Of a DNA stretch of 64,000 nucleotides, positions 1 through 12,696 are shown piece after piece. The position numbers were made by a program, and so were the translations under genes. The stretch lies in assembly GCF_000275845.1 (NCBI RefSeq), contig NW_006766898.1, forward strand, positions 144,754-208,753, written 5' to 3'. The notes beneath the pieces are model-generated. The model saw only the letters and a list, made by a program, of their open reading frames with translations, was not told where the DNA came from and searched no databases. How positions within the stretch are numbered: position 1 is the stretch's first letter; every line of letters begins with the position of its first letter. The DNA comes from Dichomitus squalens LYAD-421 SS1 (taxonomy: Eukaryota > Basidiomycota > Agaricomycetes > Polyporales > Polyporaceae).

Positions 1-2616
1 TACGATACAGTGTCCCTACATATACCCGCTGGTCATGCATGTATCCGAGACAATGGATCCCTTGTACCTATGCGTTGCGGGCATCTGCCCGCTCTAGGGG
101 CGGGGGAGTTCTGACGAACGGCGGGGATACCGCCGGGCGTACTCCTGACCGCAGCAAGAGGCGGGTCCCAGGGACGCAATCGTACCCATTGGGCGGCAGG
201 TTTGCAACCCGTACCCTAGCCTTCACTGGCCAAGGGTGGACAGGCGGCCACAACGCATAGGTACTGCGCCCTGCTACTCACCATTCCACCACTAGTGTAC
301 CCTTGCACCCCTCCTTCCGGTCATCGCCTAGCACTTCCCCTTGCCCCGTTCGCCACCGCTACTTCCCCACCACACCCCCCTAGTTAGCTCGAGCCTTGTG
401 CTCACCATGTACAGCCGAACACCCACTTCTTACTCACGTCGATAGTATTTGTAGTTTAAGGCCTACCATGAGGCACGGCCTCGCAGGGCAATAAACGGGA
501 TCTAGAAAGAAAGAAAGAAACTTAAGGATCCTGTGCATGCGGCTTATATATCCGTAAGTTCGATAAGCAAACCACTGAACTCATGGATCACAGCTTCTGC
601 CACTTGTAGACATATGCTACGCCCCCATCGCGCACCTCGCCCGTGCTTTACTGTGCAGGTCCAGTGGTTGTCAACCGTTCAAACTTTCGTCCCAATACGA
701 AGGCCAAATTCCGACATATCAGCAAGGAGATCACTGCCACGATGCCGTCTAATCCAGGCCACCTGGGCGACTCCCTTAGAGGCACGATCACAGATTTGTG
801 AGCATTCTATCTTCGGGGTGAGACCCAGTGCGTATCGTTACTCTGCAAGAATGCTGACGTTCATCTATCACATTCACGCACGTCTATAGCCTACGTCGGC
901 CAAATTGCCTCCGAGAGGTGTCCGTTCTGATCGCGGTACCTTCGCGGAGATGGCGAATCTCTTCATCCAGATATTTCCTTTCCGACTCGACATCTCACAT
1001 CCTCACACGCCTCAAAAGTCCAGGTTGCGGCAAAGCCAACAGCGCCCGGGTTAGGTCGTTGCGAACGTCGCCCGCGCCCAGGAAACTCCCGCGACCCTTC
1101 CGCAACCTCTGTTTTCCCCATCTCACAAGGCGGCCCGCGCGAAGGCAGCGATTCGTCTCTGCCGTTTGGGCGCTGACGTTCGCCCCCTGTCGGACCGTCT
1201 GGGGTTACTGTGCGGTACGCGCATGACCCTGGTCCACTGGTACTTACTTCTCACCGGCACTCCCCACCTGCAGGATCAATGCCCCTCCCCACTCCCGGTT
1301 TGACCCTGAATTTGATGATCTGGATGTGCGTCATGAGATCTGGATTGGAGTCAATCACGAGAAGTCTATCGACGAACCCCTCGGCGCTGCTGCAGTACAT
1401 ATATGATCAAGCACGTTCGGCTTTAGGGTGGCCCTTGGGGCCTGAGGGATCTACAGGGATGTCAAGAACACAGCCGGACCAGGGCCAGGGCATCCCTGTC
1501 GACCACCGTCATACCCGCGGACGTCTAACTGCGTAGCAAGTCTGTCGCGGAAGCCTGGTGCTGTGCTCGACCACAGTACGTGTTCGCGGCCTGTCCAATC
1601 CATCGCGACGCGTGCGTATCACATTAGTCCGCAAAGCCGACGGGAGCAATGATGCAGACTAGGCCTGGACGCTGTTCAACCCTGAATGGTGGGTTGTGCA
1701 ACGGCCTGGAGTTGGCGTTGGGCGGTAGCTCGTGAGCCAGAAGCATCGTCTGTCCATCATCGCGTATGATGCATGTTGTGATGAAAAGACTTCCCAGTCT
1801 GGTGCCTGCCGTCTGACTGCATCAGTCTGTTGAAGTCCGCATTCGGGCGCCTTCCTGAACCGACAGGAGCATAACTTCGGACAGGAGCCGACATAAGCCA
1901 TTGCAAGACATTCTAAGTGGTGCGAAAGCATGGGAATAGTCACACGAGTACAGCGTATCACAGGTCCAGTAGAGTGGTCTCATTTGCATATGTTCCGTCT
2001 CCAACAACTAACAGGACTAATATCATAGGTCCTTGTATTCCAGTCCGACTCGGGATGCTGCTTGGGAATGGTGTGCGTCTAGGAGAGTCCAAGAACAGTA
2101 TATGCCGGGTAGTCCCCCATCCCCATGCCCCGCCGTACCTCCGGTTCTCCAGGACTCGAACCGCCCATGGCTCTCCGTCTCCTTTTCCAAATCACATCGA
2201 CACGTCTACTTCTGCTCTTCCTCCGACCGTGTGGAGAAGCATCTCGCCTTAGCGCTGCGAAGAGGCTTCGTCGGCGCTCATAGAACGCGTACAGAGGGGC
2301 GGAGACCGGGGCCTTGCTTCCGATCGGAACCTGAAAGCCAGGTCCGGCGAATATGTAATCCACCGATGGAATGGAAGACCTCCGCAGTATTCATGTGGTA
2401 CCGCGTGCGTTGCTGGTACGCGAGTGTGGTCGTTGTGGCGGGCGCGCGGTGCAGTGTGGGGGGAATACGTGCGTGGTATCGACGACTAGGGGTATTGTTG
2501 GGAAGACAGCGTATGCGAGCGAATTGCTGGGCCACATCGGAGGAGGGATGATAGGTGTTGTTGTTGAGCTGACGCGGATGCGCAATTGTGGCGTTGGTGC
2601 AGCGCGTCGCGGACGT
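1..2616. other. Gene-poor left edge, no gene recognised
   Basis: Short open frames occur on both strands, but none shows a recognisable domain, a plausible intron set or a convincing start context. A short AAAG run lies near 507-521. I see no terminal repeats, tRNA or rRNA here. It could be intergenic sequence or an old degraded repeat. Confidence 0.5.
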
Positions 2617-2775
2617 TCAGAAGAATACGGGCGCGTGCGTCCCTGCAGTGTCGCGAATGATAGTCTGCGGGTTGGGTCGCGCGGGGCGGGTTTGGGTGGT
2701 CTCCGCGTTGGGCCTGCCGTTGGCCACATTGGTCGCGGTGGCTGAGGCACCGAAGAGATCGAAGAAGAACTGCAT
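2617..2775 (-). CDS. Putative 52-aa micro-protein ending in PVFF
   Basis: A single-exon frame of 52 codons starts with MQFFFDLFGAS, is rich in Thr, Pro, Ala and Asn in the middle, and ends in IIRDTAGTHAPVFF. No family is recognised. Two observations favour a real gene. A TATA-like box (TATAAA, minus strand, about 2906-2911) lies roughly 130 nt upstream of the ATG and is followed by a pyrimidine-rich leader. A second micro-ORF at 9370-9495, on the opposite strand, ends in a similar segment (VIRTSAGAVVPVFF) and also has a TATA box and a pyrimidine-rich leader. There is no signal peptide, membrane segment or CaaX box. The function is unknown. The alternative is a chance ORF or a remnant of a longer gene. 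Confidence 0.4.
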   Translation of the reverse strand: MQFFFDLFGASATATNVANGRPNAETTQTRPARPNPQTIIRDTAGTHAPVFF

Positions 2776-5700
2776 AGTGCTTCAGAGGAGGAGGGTGTTG
2801 TCGAAGGTACGAAAAGCTGAGAGCAAGTTAGGAGTGACGTATGACGATGAGGGGGACGTTGAGGTAGCTTCGCTGAGGGGCAGGTGCTGATGGATGCTCG
2901 CGAGCTTTATATGCACTGGGGGACAATGGACAGGACCTGTCAAGGACTGAGGAATGCGGCGCATTGGGATGAACCTTGGCTCGAAAGAAGTCATCATTGC
3001 GGTGCGCATCCGGACTGTGAGCGCAGGTATGTGCGGACGCATTCCGGGGGCCCCAAAGCCGATTACGACTCGCTCGGAGGAAGAGACCAGTAAAAGTCTA
3101 CCGGACAGCCCCACTTACATGAAAGAAGCCGTTCGGCGGCATAAGCGAGCAGTGCCTCTGAGAGGCAAACATGCCGGGATTTGTAGGTGTGTGCGCTACT
3201 CATCAACACACGCTGTACCGTAGCACAATGTGATCGCGAACCATCATTCCCCGTCCGCTCACGGCGCTCAGAAGCATCGATATGACCCTCCAATGGGCCG
3301 CAGCATCTCAAGCGAGGTCAGGTCCGCCGAGAATTGGACAGATTGCCTAGAATACACGCCGACGTCTACAACGGCTGATCGTTCCCAACGCTTGATCGGA
3401 GCGATATGACTGGCAGACCGGACTATTTGTGTCCGCGAGGGTGGTGAGAGTTCGAGCCAAGCCGCTCTGTGCAGCGTCTAGAGCCTCCGGTTTCGACCAA
3501 AGATCTACGTTCCCGAATATGGCATTCGCACTAGAGGGATACCCGAGACCATACTCCGATGTCTCTGCACAACTCGGTTACCAGAATTCATTCGAGGCTC
3601 ATGATCTGGAATGGCGTCGACGTATTTACAGAGATTGTTCGGGTGCGATTATTGACACCATCTGAGGAGCGCTATCATGGCGACATTAGCGACACCTATG
3701 TCTACCAACCTGCGTAATGCAGATGTGATGAGGATCCGTCCTCATAAGCCCTTCAGCTGATTCGCACAACTATGAGAACAACGTTCCATTTACACCCCAC
3801 AACACCATCAGTATCCAGGGTGCCGAGCAGCTCGGGTCCGGTCCATGTCGTAAATCGCCGCGCCCCTGCAGGGCAGCCCGGCGGAATTGCCGTAAGGATG
3901 CCCTATACGAGCACAAGAGCAGACGTAGTCGGGGATCCTATAGGGATTTGGCCTACTGGACGGGCTATCGCGGGAAGCCAAGAAGGTACATTGAAGGGGA
4001 TCGCGGCGCAACCTGCCATACTAGCCGCTAGTGCCAAGTCCCCGCGCGCGGGAGAAGAGGGCAGTGGCTGAAAGGGACCGGAGGCGCGTCATACGCCATT
4101 TAGAAGCGGAGTAGCTCCTGAGGAGGTCGGGTACAGTCAGAACGGTGCTTTCAGTGCGTCGGTGCCTGCTCTCAAGAATTGAAGACTGGACCTCCCGCAC
4201 CGTCTCCGGCAGTAGACAATACCGCGTAGAAGAAGGGCCGCAAGTAAGCCAACCTCCGTTCGGGTGTCTGCCTGATCCTCAAGTTCTGATATCAGGTGAA
4301 GCAGTCCACTGCACAGTTATGAAGAAGCTATTTGCAGCCGGCGTCTGAGAAGACTTCGTTGAGCTTCTCTAGCGCTCCCAGCGTTCCTGCGCACATGGGC
4401 TTCGTTGTGCCTACGGGGCGGGTGCAGCCCCGGTGACTGGCGAATCGTCGATTAGCATCCATGCCGCAGCAGGCGACCTCCCTGAAGGGATGTCTCCCGC
4501 TGCTGCAGCGTGGATGTAGCGTGTACGTGTACAGGTACGTGTAGTGTTGTACTCACCACGACTCGCCTTGGGGGTCCCGTGGACCGCGGATGGAAAGGGG
4601 GGAGAGAGGCTGTAGGTGATCACGGTGCGTCCCCGTATCAATTGAGTGCTAATGGACGCGAGTGTCGTCCGCCGTGGCCTGGGCCATCATCGGGGATCCG
4701 TGCCGCCACAATAGCCTGAGAAGAGCAGCACCAAGCCAAGGACACGTTAGGTGGGGATCCGGCCATAACGCGTCCTGGAAGCCGGACATGCCCATTCCGT
4801 CGACCTTGGCCCCACGTCCCACAAGAGGCACATCGAGCGGTGGCGGCGGACTCGATCTAGCCTTGTAGTGGACGGGGATGAACGTGATATGTCCGATCTA
4901 AGTCTACCGCTCGTGTGCCATTAGGCACACTCGTACGGCGACCAATCGACGAGAACAAGGTGCCATGATCTTAACGACGCACCAGCTGGATCACTCGTAA
5001 CTAGGTACCCGGTCGATTGGGGTCCACGAAACTACACCATGGACTTTGCACGAGCCCATATCCTGATTATAATTCGGCGCGGGATGTGAGATGGGATAGA
5101 AGTCGATATCATGTTGAAGATACCTGCCTGTTCATACGATAACGTGTTTGGTCTCGTCTTGGGTCCATCAATGCGCACCACTGTGAGGTTAAGTCACAAG
5201 AACCGCTTGGGTGTGTTTCCGGCGCCATGTCCCTCCTCCTTCTCCGCTTCTCCGGTGGCACGTCGCTTCTGGATCTGTCAGCGGGTACGGCTCCAGGCAA
5301 CAAGGAAAGAAGGGTGGGCGTCATCGGGCATCGCCGCCTTTGGAGGAAATGTACGCCAACGAAGACAGAAATCATAATCAGAAGAACGGAAGGTGGATAG
5401 GTGGCCGGGCGTGTTGTTGACGTTCTGACCGATATGCACAATGTATATCCTGATACAAACCGCAGGAGAGGGAGATGCGATCCGGTCGGGGGCAGCATCC
5501 CGACATCGGCCAACGTGAAGAAGTGAACATCGACGTGTTCTGCAGCCGGTGATGACCTTTTTGATGGTGGAAGGGTGCAAAACGAGCGTCTATCGACGAA
5601 GGATGGCTGCGATATGCTCTGCTGGAAAGGCCCATACACGTTGCGTGATCCGGTCTCTAAACACTGGTCCGATGGGAAACGGGGTCAGTTGTGGACGATA

Positions 5701-5901
5701 TCTGGTACATTCACCGCGGAGTCTCGGAAACTCTATCGTCCATGTGGTGGGGGATCGCGTACCTCTCACCGCCGCAACGGCCAGATGCGTGCGGAGACGA
5801 GGGTCAGGCTCATTCATCAAAGGATAGTAGTACACAGGCTGACAAACTCTGCATAGTCAGCTATCTCGACTCCAGTTCTGTCTTGACAGGCGCGTTTTTT
5901 C
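2776..5901. other. Gene-poor stretch
   Basis: Apart from the putative promoter of the 52-aa ORF, nothing recognisable is present. The longest frame (minus strand, 5109-5639, 176 codons) is low-complexity in meaning and overlaps several equally long frames on the other strand, so it is not called. A 9-bp inverted pair (CCAATCGAC / GTCGATTGG) near 4940 and 5010 is too short to interpret. Confidence 0.5.
2906..2911 (-). promoter_or_regulatory. TATA-like box upstream of micro-ORF A
   Basis: TATAAA on the minus strand about 130 nt before the ATG at 2775, followed by C/T-rich leader sequence. This resembles a fungal core promoter, but it is inferred from sequence only. Confidence 0.4.
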
Positions 5902-7526
5902 TTAAACAATCTCGACTATGATCTTTCCGCTGCTTTGCCCGTGTCAGCGCGGTGCAGCACGGTGGGACTATGGCTGACCTGTTATTATTCGCCTCCATCT
6001 CGCGATGCGCTTCCTGAATCTCGGTCCAAGGATAGACCTGCCAGACCAAAGTCAGCGATGCCCTAGGTATATGCGCATGAATTGAGGTCGGGGCACACCT
6101 TGTGGATATACGTGCGGACTTTGCCGTCGCCGGAAGCACCGGTGATGTGATCGAAAGCCTCTTTCTTGAACCTGAAACAGTCTCTGCGTCACGCGACGTG
6201 GTGCGGGGGAGAGCATAGTAGTTCTACCTCGCGACTAGATCTGCTTGGTAGCTCTCTGAGCGGGCACGCAGTGTCGATCCCTGGATCCTCAGGCGCTTAT
6301 AGAGAATGGGGGCGAGATTGAACTTTTCCACTTCGGCGCCTGTAAGTGCGGATGATGTCTTCAGCATTCTAGACCCGCAGAGAACGCTGACACCATATTA
6401 CCACTGAGGAAGGCCAGCATCGTCATACGCCCATCGTAGGCAAGTGAGTCGATATTCTTGTTCCAGTGGGATTGGCCGACGAAGTCAATGATTATGTCGA
6501 CGCCCTTGCCCCCCGTAGTCTTCTTCACTTCTGCGGAAAAGTCCTGCTCCTTGTAATTCACAACGTGGGTGGCCCCACTGGGTAGCTGCAATAACATGTC
6601 GAGCTTATCCTTGGTAGATGCCGTCGCTGTGACCGTGTTACTGGGGATGTCCGATAGGATGATCAGTGCGGAGAAGCTTGTGGAGCGCGCGAGACTCACG
6701 CTCCGTAGAGTCGGGCCAGCTGGATTGCGGCGATGCCCACTCCGGACGCCCCGGCATGGATGAGGACGTCATCGCCCTTCTTGACCTCGGCAAGAACCAC
6801 CAGTGCCTGGAACGCTGGGGACCACAATAAAACATCCGTGAGCAAACTGCACGAGGGGATACGATGCGCTGAGCCGAGCAGAAGACAGGCCACCCGCAGG
6901 TGCAACGCCCGCCGCTTCTATCCATGGCGCATACAACGCCTAGGCGATCACATACCTGTTAGGAACACCTCAGGGATACTGGCGGCTTCAGCCCAAGATA
7001 GGTGAGCTGGCTTCCTAATGATATTACCGCGCGGCGCGATAATGTATTCCGCATACGCGCCCTGGGTGGTGTAAGGGTTGTCAGCGCTTCTCTCCGGAAA
7101 CATATCTTGACTTGGAAGCGTCAAGACGACGATAGACTCGCGGCCATGCGTATGGCGCACAAGCTATCGCACCTCCGACGTTATACTTACGCCTGCCGCA
7201 AGCCCTAAGACTTCGTCGCCTGCATACCATTCGGTCACGCCTTCTCCCACTTGCTCGACGTGGCCTGAGAACTCTACTCCGAGAATGGAAGATGCTCCCG
7301 GAGGCAGAGGGTAATGACCCTCTCGCTGGAGGATGTCCATGCGGTTTAAACCGAAGAACTTAACCTAAACCCAGGATAATGCACGTCAGCGATAGGGCGC
7401 AAGCTGCGTAAAGTGTTCCCAAACCTTGACAAGAACATTCCCCTGTCCTGGAACGGGTTTTTCGGCCTCTCCGAGATAGAGATTCTCGACGTGGCCCTTC
7501 CCGTCTTTCACAAGGATCGCGCGCAT
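5902..7526 (-). CDS. PIG3-type quinone oxidoreductase (zeta-crystallin-like MDR)
   Basis: Predicted NADPH:quinone oxidoreductase of the medium-chain dehydrogenase/reductase superfamily, non-zinc branch. Nine exons join in frame: 7425-7526, 7191-7364, 6956-7061, 6700-6814, 6402-6640, 6228-6339, 6099-6171, 5979-6037 and 5902-5932. The product is 336 aa, close to human PIG3 (TP53I3). The N-terminal GroES-like half carries [20 protein letters not shown] and the conserved [15 protein letters not shown] block. The Rossmann half carries [20 protein letters not shown] (dinucleotide binding). The C-terminal block [19 protein letters not shown] followed by SGKIIVEIV is typical of PIG3. Zinc-ligand cysteines are absent, as expected. 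All introns are GT-AG (46-141 nt). The start is the ATG before [10 protein letters not shown], where family similarity begins. It is probably a soluble enzyme in quinone or oxidative-stress metabolism; the substrate is inferred. Confidence 0.93.
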
Positions 7527-9369
7527 CGTACGTACGAGAGTAGAGGTTGAAAAAGAGCAAGGATGTGCACAGGGAGCCACGATCGGCCCTGCCGTGCACG
7601 CTTACGGCAGAACCGGGTAGCATGAGAGCGGTGACCAAGAATCTCACTGAGCCGAGGTCGACTTAGTTGGCTCAATCGAACCGAGCGGCTTCCGGCATCG
7701 CTCCTTCAGCTCAGTTCGGTTCAACTCATTAGGTCTCTGTTGCCATCTACTGGAAGGGCTCGGCTTTGGCAATTGCGACTACTTCGACCTCACGCTGATC
7801 TAACTCCATCATCTGCTTCAGTTATCAAGGATGTCTTCCTGCACAGCACGCGCACGGACAGCGAACGGCGAATGTAAGTGACAATCTTATATTGAACCTC
7901 ATGCAGATGTTTTCCTGTCAGAACTCCCAAGGACGTCCATGTTGACTGGCTTCATCAGATCCATCCATGTTGCGCCGTCGTGCATCGTACAGCCGCCAAG
8001 CCTAGTGCCCCTGGGCTCCCGCTCCGACTTCTCGTGCATGATGAAACAAGGTATTGAAACACTCTAACACTGTATCATCGCCGCAAGACGCGCTCGGCTA
8101 TATCCGCACGCCTCAGTCCATGGCAGGACTGCGGCGTGTTCGTCACGTCTTCTCCGACCACTGGCACAGGCGACACGTCTGCCTCATCACTGCGCCTACT
8201 TCGCTGCGCGCCGCGCGACTGATCGTCGTGCCAGATATGACAAGGCAGCCGCGACAGTCATCCAAACCTTGTGAGTTCCTACTACAGTCCCGCCGAGACC
8301 CGTCGGCCGCTGACCGGTCTGGTGATGTAGTGAGACAGGCTTGAGACAAACATTGCCTACCTAGTCAAACCTTGTGCTTCCTTAAATCTTCTTCAGCGCT
8401 GGTCCGAGCGCTTCATGCCCTTGCAATATTCCCTTTGGGGCTTGTGATGGTCCATCCCCAGTCATGTAGCGGCTAACTAGGTAGCACCATGAATAGGTAC
8501 AAAACAAGTAAGACACGGCCGCCCGGCAGTATTGTCAGTTCCGCGCGTAGCATACACTCTGAATACCATGAGACACAGTGCGGAGGCGAGCCCTCCCAGT
8601 ACTCCATCCTCCCGCACTAGAGTGTTTAATGATGCTTTTGCACAGCACACCGCACAATAGGCCCGTCAAAGTCCGACCGGAAGGCACGACTCCGGTGGCC
8701 CTGACATTGACTTCTAGATCTCACGCCCGCTCTTCCAAGGAGCGCCAGCCACGAGTAAGCACTGAAGACCTCACGATGCACTCAGCGACGCGCCCGCCGT
8801 AGATTGCCGTTCGCGATATTCTGGATGGCTTGGCTGCGTTCGATGCGTGTGGTGGCCAAATGTACCGGTGCGGCACTGTGATGGGTGTCTAAGTAGGACG
8901 AGTAGACCCCGGGCTTTTGCCCCCGCTGACCAGCTCCCGCAGGTGAGTCTCGTGTTCGAGGTACAAGGGGGCCCTTCTGCGTCTTTGGTGTCTCAGAATT
9001 GGACCCTGTGCGCTCGTCTCCAAGCTTCTGAAGCCTCAAGGCTTCTTATCGCTCATGCTTGGGCGGCTCACGCCGGTGCTTCGACTGACGTTGATCGCGT
9101 AGATACCTGTGCGCGACGGGACCGCGATGATGTGCGCTGCGAATGAAATGGCAGTTATAAAGAGGGTAGGGTCCGTTCGACAAACGTCACCCACAGCGAG
9201 TACTTGCTCCACCTTCGCTCCTTGAGCCTTGCGCTTGTGTCCCCTTGGTCCTATTCTTCCGTTCTCGTCTTCACAAGACTTTACTCGTATCCTCCTCCAA
9301 ATTAATCCAAGGGACCTCTCTCTACACCACCTCAACACTCTAACAGCCATCTAATAGTCCTTCTGCACT
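7527..9369. other. Intergenic, no gene recognised
   Basis: Upstream region of the oxidoreductase (minus) and of the micro-ORF at 9370 (plus). Short frames only; none has a recognisable domain. A TATA-like TATAAA lies at 9156-9161. Confidence 0.5.
9156..9161 (+). promoter_or_regulatory. TATA-like box upstream of micro-ORF B
   Basis: TATAAA about 210 nt before the ATG at 9370, followed by a long C/T-rich leader. It is consistent with a fungal core promoter but has not been tested. Confidence 0.4.
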
Positions 9370-9495
9370 ATGTCGACCATGGCGTTCACTACCCCCGTTT
9401 CCTACTCGCAGCCCGCGACGAAGCCCAAGCCGGGCTCTTCCTCGCAAAGCGTCATTCGCACCAGCGCGGGCGCCGTCGTCCCAGTCTTCTTTTGA
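9370..9495 (+). CDS. Putative 41-aa micro-protein ending in PVFF
   Basis: A single-exon frame of 41 codons, MSTMAFTTPVSYSQP at the start, then a Lys/Pro/Ser-rich linker and the C-terminus VIRTSAGAVVPVFF. The last 16 residues resemble those of the minus-str and ORF at 2617-2775: Q-[ST]-[IV]-I-R-x-x-A-G-x-x-x-P-V-F-F-stop. A TATA box at 9156-9161 and a C/T-rich leader precede the ATG. Downstream, to about 9774, open stretches in other frames (for example a segment including SKPQEGMLLTLGDHTYT) hint that this could be the start of a longer, frameshifted or spliced gene. I could not build a clean model for that. No function is assigned. Confidence 0.4.
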   Translation: MSTMAFTTPVSYSQPATKPKPGSSSQSVIRTSAGAVVPVFF

Positions 9496-10370
9496 GCGCA
9501 TCGCTCCAGCTCCGCCAGCCATCATCGTCCTTCGATGCATCGCACGATAGCTCGTGCGCAAACGTTCTACCATCTCGCACGCGGCCGCGTGCCCCGCAAC
9601 GCTATCACTGCGACATCTTGCTCACAGCATCGTCGTCGCCGTAATGTGGCTCACCGCCGCGTAACCCCCCTCCCTCCCCCACCGAAGCGACCCTGCAACT
9701 CCCGCCATCGCCGCGGGACGCGCGCACAGCGCGTTTTCGAAGCCTCAGGAAGGGATGCTACTGACCCTTGGTGATCACACCTACACTACTACCAATATAG
9801 TAACTAGACCCCAACGTCGATCGTATTATTTACTGCTGTATTTATCGTCTCCACGTATATGCCGCTCATGGGTTGTACTCCTGTATTGCTGCACTCACAT
9901 TCGTTCTTCTGAAGTACTTCATGTTTAGTGTCACACTCATCATTCTCGCTTGCGTAGCTGTACGTCCTTTCAGTCGCTATAATTTGTTCCCATCGCCGGC
10001 TAGTGCTTGACATCCTTCGTAATAAAGCGAACCGCGCATGAGCGCACGCGTTTCATTCTCGTACATGCATCCATTCCGATTTCCGTATCTGCTTGGAAGT
10101 TCATGATTAATCACCGGCAGAAGATACAACCACATACCACAAGGATCTATAGTACGCGCCCGTACCATCCGCGGGGTGGATGTACTGCGGGGGTCGCACA
10201 CACAAAAACCACAAGTCAGGCTAGCTCCGAAACACGGCGTATCTTCAGCCCAGGATGGGAATATAGAATCTGCTCTAGAGAACAGACAGAAGCAGAGACA
10301 AATGAGCGATGCACGGGATCAAGCACGGAAGCCTCTCACCTGTACCAGGGTGGCGGTACACGAGCTCACC
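9496..10370. other. Intergenic; possible degraded coding remnant at 9500-9780
   Basis: Between 9500 and 9780 the plus strand keeps a coding-like, Pro/Ser/Ala-rich appearance but with stops in every frame. It may be the broken remainder of a gene beginning at 9370. From 9780 to 10370 the sequence is AT-richer with nothing recognisable; it holds the 3' flank of the F-box gene. Confidence 0.4.
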
Positions 10371-12272
10371 CTACTTGAAAAAGTCGCGCCGCACACTTGC
10401 GCGCGGCCCACCGAACAACTCCCAGTCCGGCCAAACACCATCGTCTTCGCGCCCCCATTCCTCGCGCCATTCCAGAGGCAAGATGGAGCGTGATTTGGAA
10501 TGCCATATGCGTGGAATTATGGTGAATTCATCGACATGTTGGCGGATGGCAGCGAAGTGAGGCGCAAGGGTGGACTCGTCTTCGTTAGGGGTATGCGCGC
10601 ACCGAAGAGCGACCCGCGCGATACGATGGTTGGCCTGGGCGCGCGAGACGACGGTGTCCCGGAGCGAGTGTAGGTTTTTCCCGCATCCCTGACAGTGAGA
10701 GATATAGAGAGCGGAAAGTGAGGGGCAAACAAGGTCCCCGTCAGCCCGCACTCGCAGCGTGTCAGCAAGATCGATCATAGTATCCCCATAATTGAGCACG
10801 ACGCCAAGCACGCGTATTGTAGGCAGAGCGGAGAGAATAAGGGATAATGTCATGGGTATACGTACAGCCCAGAGGACGGTTATGTGTGCAAAGCGCGAAT
10901 CGGTCCTGTCAAAGATGTCTACGAGGGTCTTGTACCGGACCAACGATGGCACTGTAGAACGTGCAATGGCATTGAGGCAATAGCCAGCGTGAGCGTTCAT
11001 AGCTGCAGCAAGCTCAACTCGGAGACCCCCAACGATTCCGTCGTGGATGAAGCTCTCCTGCGGGAAAATGCGCAGGCGGGTGAAGTTTGGCGCTGCAGGT
11101 CCCAGGGGTGCAGGCAACGTAGACCATTTCGACTGCTCCTCGAGGATGAAATCGTCCACGCGCACCAGCGCATTCAAGGGTAGCGCAAGGTGAGCAAGGA
11201 TCCATGCTGAGTTGGGGAAGAGGAGCGCAATCTTCCTCGCGTGCTTGAGCTCGACAAGATCCCAACGCCCATCAGGCGTGCTGGGTCCAGGCATGCAGTC
11301 GGAATGCACGCAGACCTCCTCGACCAAAGGACAGCGCCCGATAAGAGAGAGAATGTGCGGGAAGCTCGGGATGCCGACTATATCGTACAAGTTGAGCACG
11401 CGGAGATTCGGGAAATGGTCATTTGGTATGATTTTGGCGGTGTAAACCGAGAGCGAGCGCAGGCGCTCGGCCCCCCCTGGTGCGAAGAGGTTGTATCGGA
11501 GCTCGGGAAGGCGAGGCCCGCGAGGCCACGACTGTAAGTTGAGTGTACAGGTGAGGAGGTCGGGGGTAACGTGCGCGAGGAATCGCCGTGGGTCGTAGCG
11601 GCGCGACCAGAAGGTCGTGTCCATCATGAGAAGGTGCTGGATTCGGGCGGGATACGTCGCGAGGATATTCTCGGCGGCCTCGAGATCCCCCTTGATGATC
11701 GCGTGCAGGGGGGCGCCTTTGGAGAGGTGGAGGTGGTACTCTGGCGGCCTCAAGTCGTCGCACCCGCATATGACCCCGCACCAGAGCGAAGTCGTAGCAA
11801 GAGTGACAGTGCGCCAGTGGTGACAGACTTCTGTGAGACGGAACGCCTTGCGCCGCGAGGCGTAGTTGAAGACCCCGAAGGCGTTGTAATTGGACATGCC
11901 TTCGATCCGCACTGACTCGGTTACGTAGTGGAGGAAGATATTCCCGAGCAATTCCGGGGGTAGAGTGTTGATTTTTGGTAGAGTATTGAGGAGCGTACGA
12001 ACGCGGGACGACGCATCAGAGAGAACGCTTGAGAGTTGTTGCAGCTGCAATGTAAGAGAAATGCGCGTGTGAGACATCGACAATCTAGGACAAGAGTAAA
12101 TGAAAAGGCCCTCACGGTTCCGACATAGCTTGGCTGCAAGCTACCGATTCATCAGAGGAATGAGGATTCGAAGATCAATCAGTCCATACCCTGCGTCCGG
12201 TATCGCAAGATTCTGGATGCGATTTAAGAGGCTGAGGGCGTCACACAGCTCGTCGATCGCGCTTGCGTCCAT
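10371..12272 (-). CDS. F-box-like protein
   Basis: Two exons, 12145-12272 and 10371-12084, are joined by a 60-nt GT-AG intron and give 613 aa in frame. The short leader exon (MDASAIDELCDALSLLN...) precedes the F-box-like module at about residues 81-135: INTLPPELLGNIF, then RLTEVCHHWRTV and SLW. This is the pattern of fungal F-box-like proteins, in which the F-box binds Skp1 of an SCF ubiquitin ligase. The rest is a long, divergent, Leu-rich C-terminal region ending in an acidic and Trp-rich tail. The target is unknown. An additional upstream exon is possible, because a GTGAGT site and a Pro/Lys-rich open segment lie near 12300-12360, but I could not join it in frame. Other F-box genes in this window share the architecture of a short leader plus one long exon. 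Confidence 0.85.
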
Positions 12273-12696
12273 GATCCTGATAGTTTACAATACCTAGAGT
12301 TTGGATACTCACGTCTCAAACACCTGGTCCTTCACGAACTCCTTGAGTGGAGGAGCTGCAACTAGAGAGGGGAGCGATATTAGAGTTTGAGCGAGAAGAT
12401 GTCGATTACGGGCGCAGAAGCGCGTACTAAATACAAGTAGCATACTTACAAAGAACATTGTGACGTAGAGTACAAAGGAGCTACAAAGCGCCATTGAGTG
12501 TGAATACAACGGAAGATGACCAAGATACGATAAGCCCTGTTTATTATAACAACCGAAACAGGCGCTTGTTAACGTTCTCACGCCGAGCCTCGGAGACAAA
12601 GGCAGCGAGTGCTACCATCGAATTTGCTTCGCGTACAACTGTACAAGGCTTTCAAGACGCACATCCTACACAGCTCTTACACGTCCCACCAAAACT

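Noticed and set aside
5109..5639. 176-codon minus-strand frame
   Set aside because: No recognisable domain, competing frames on both strands, no promoter or intron support.
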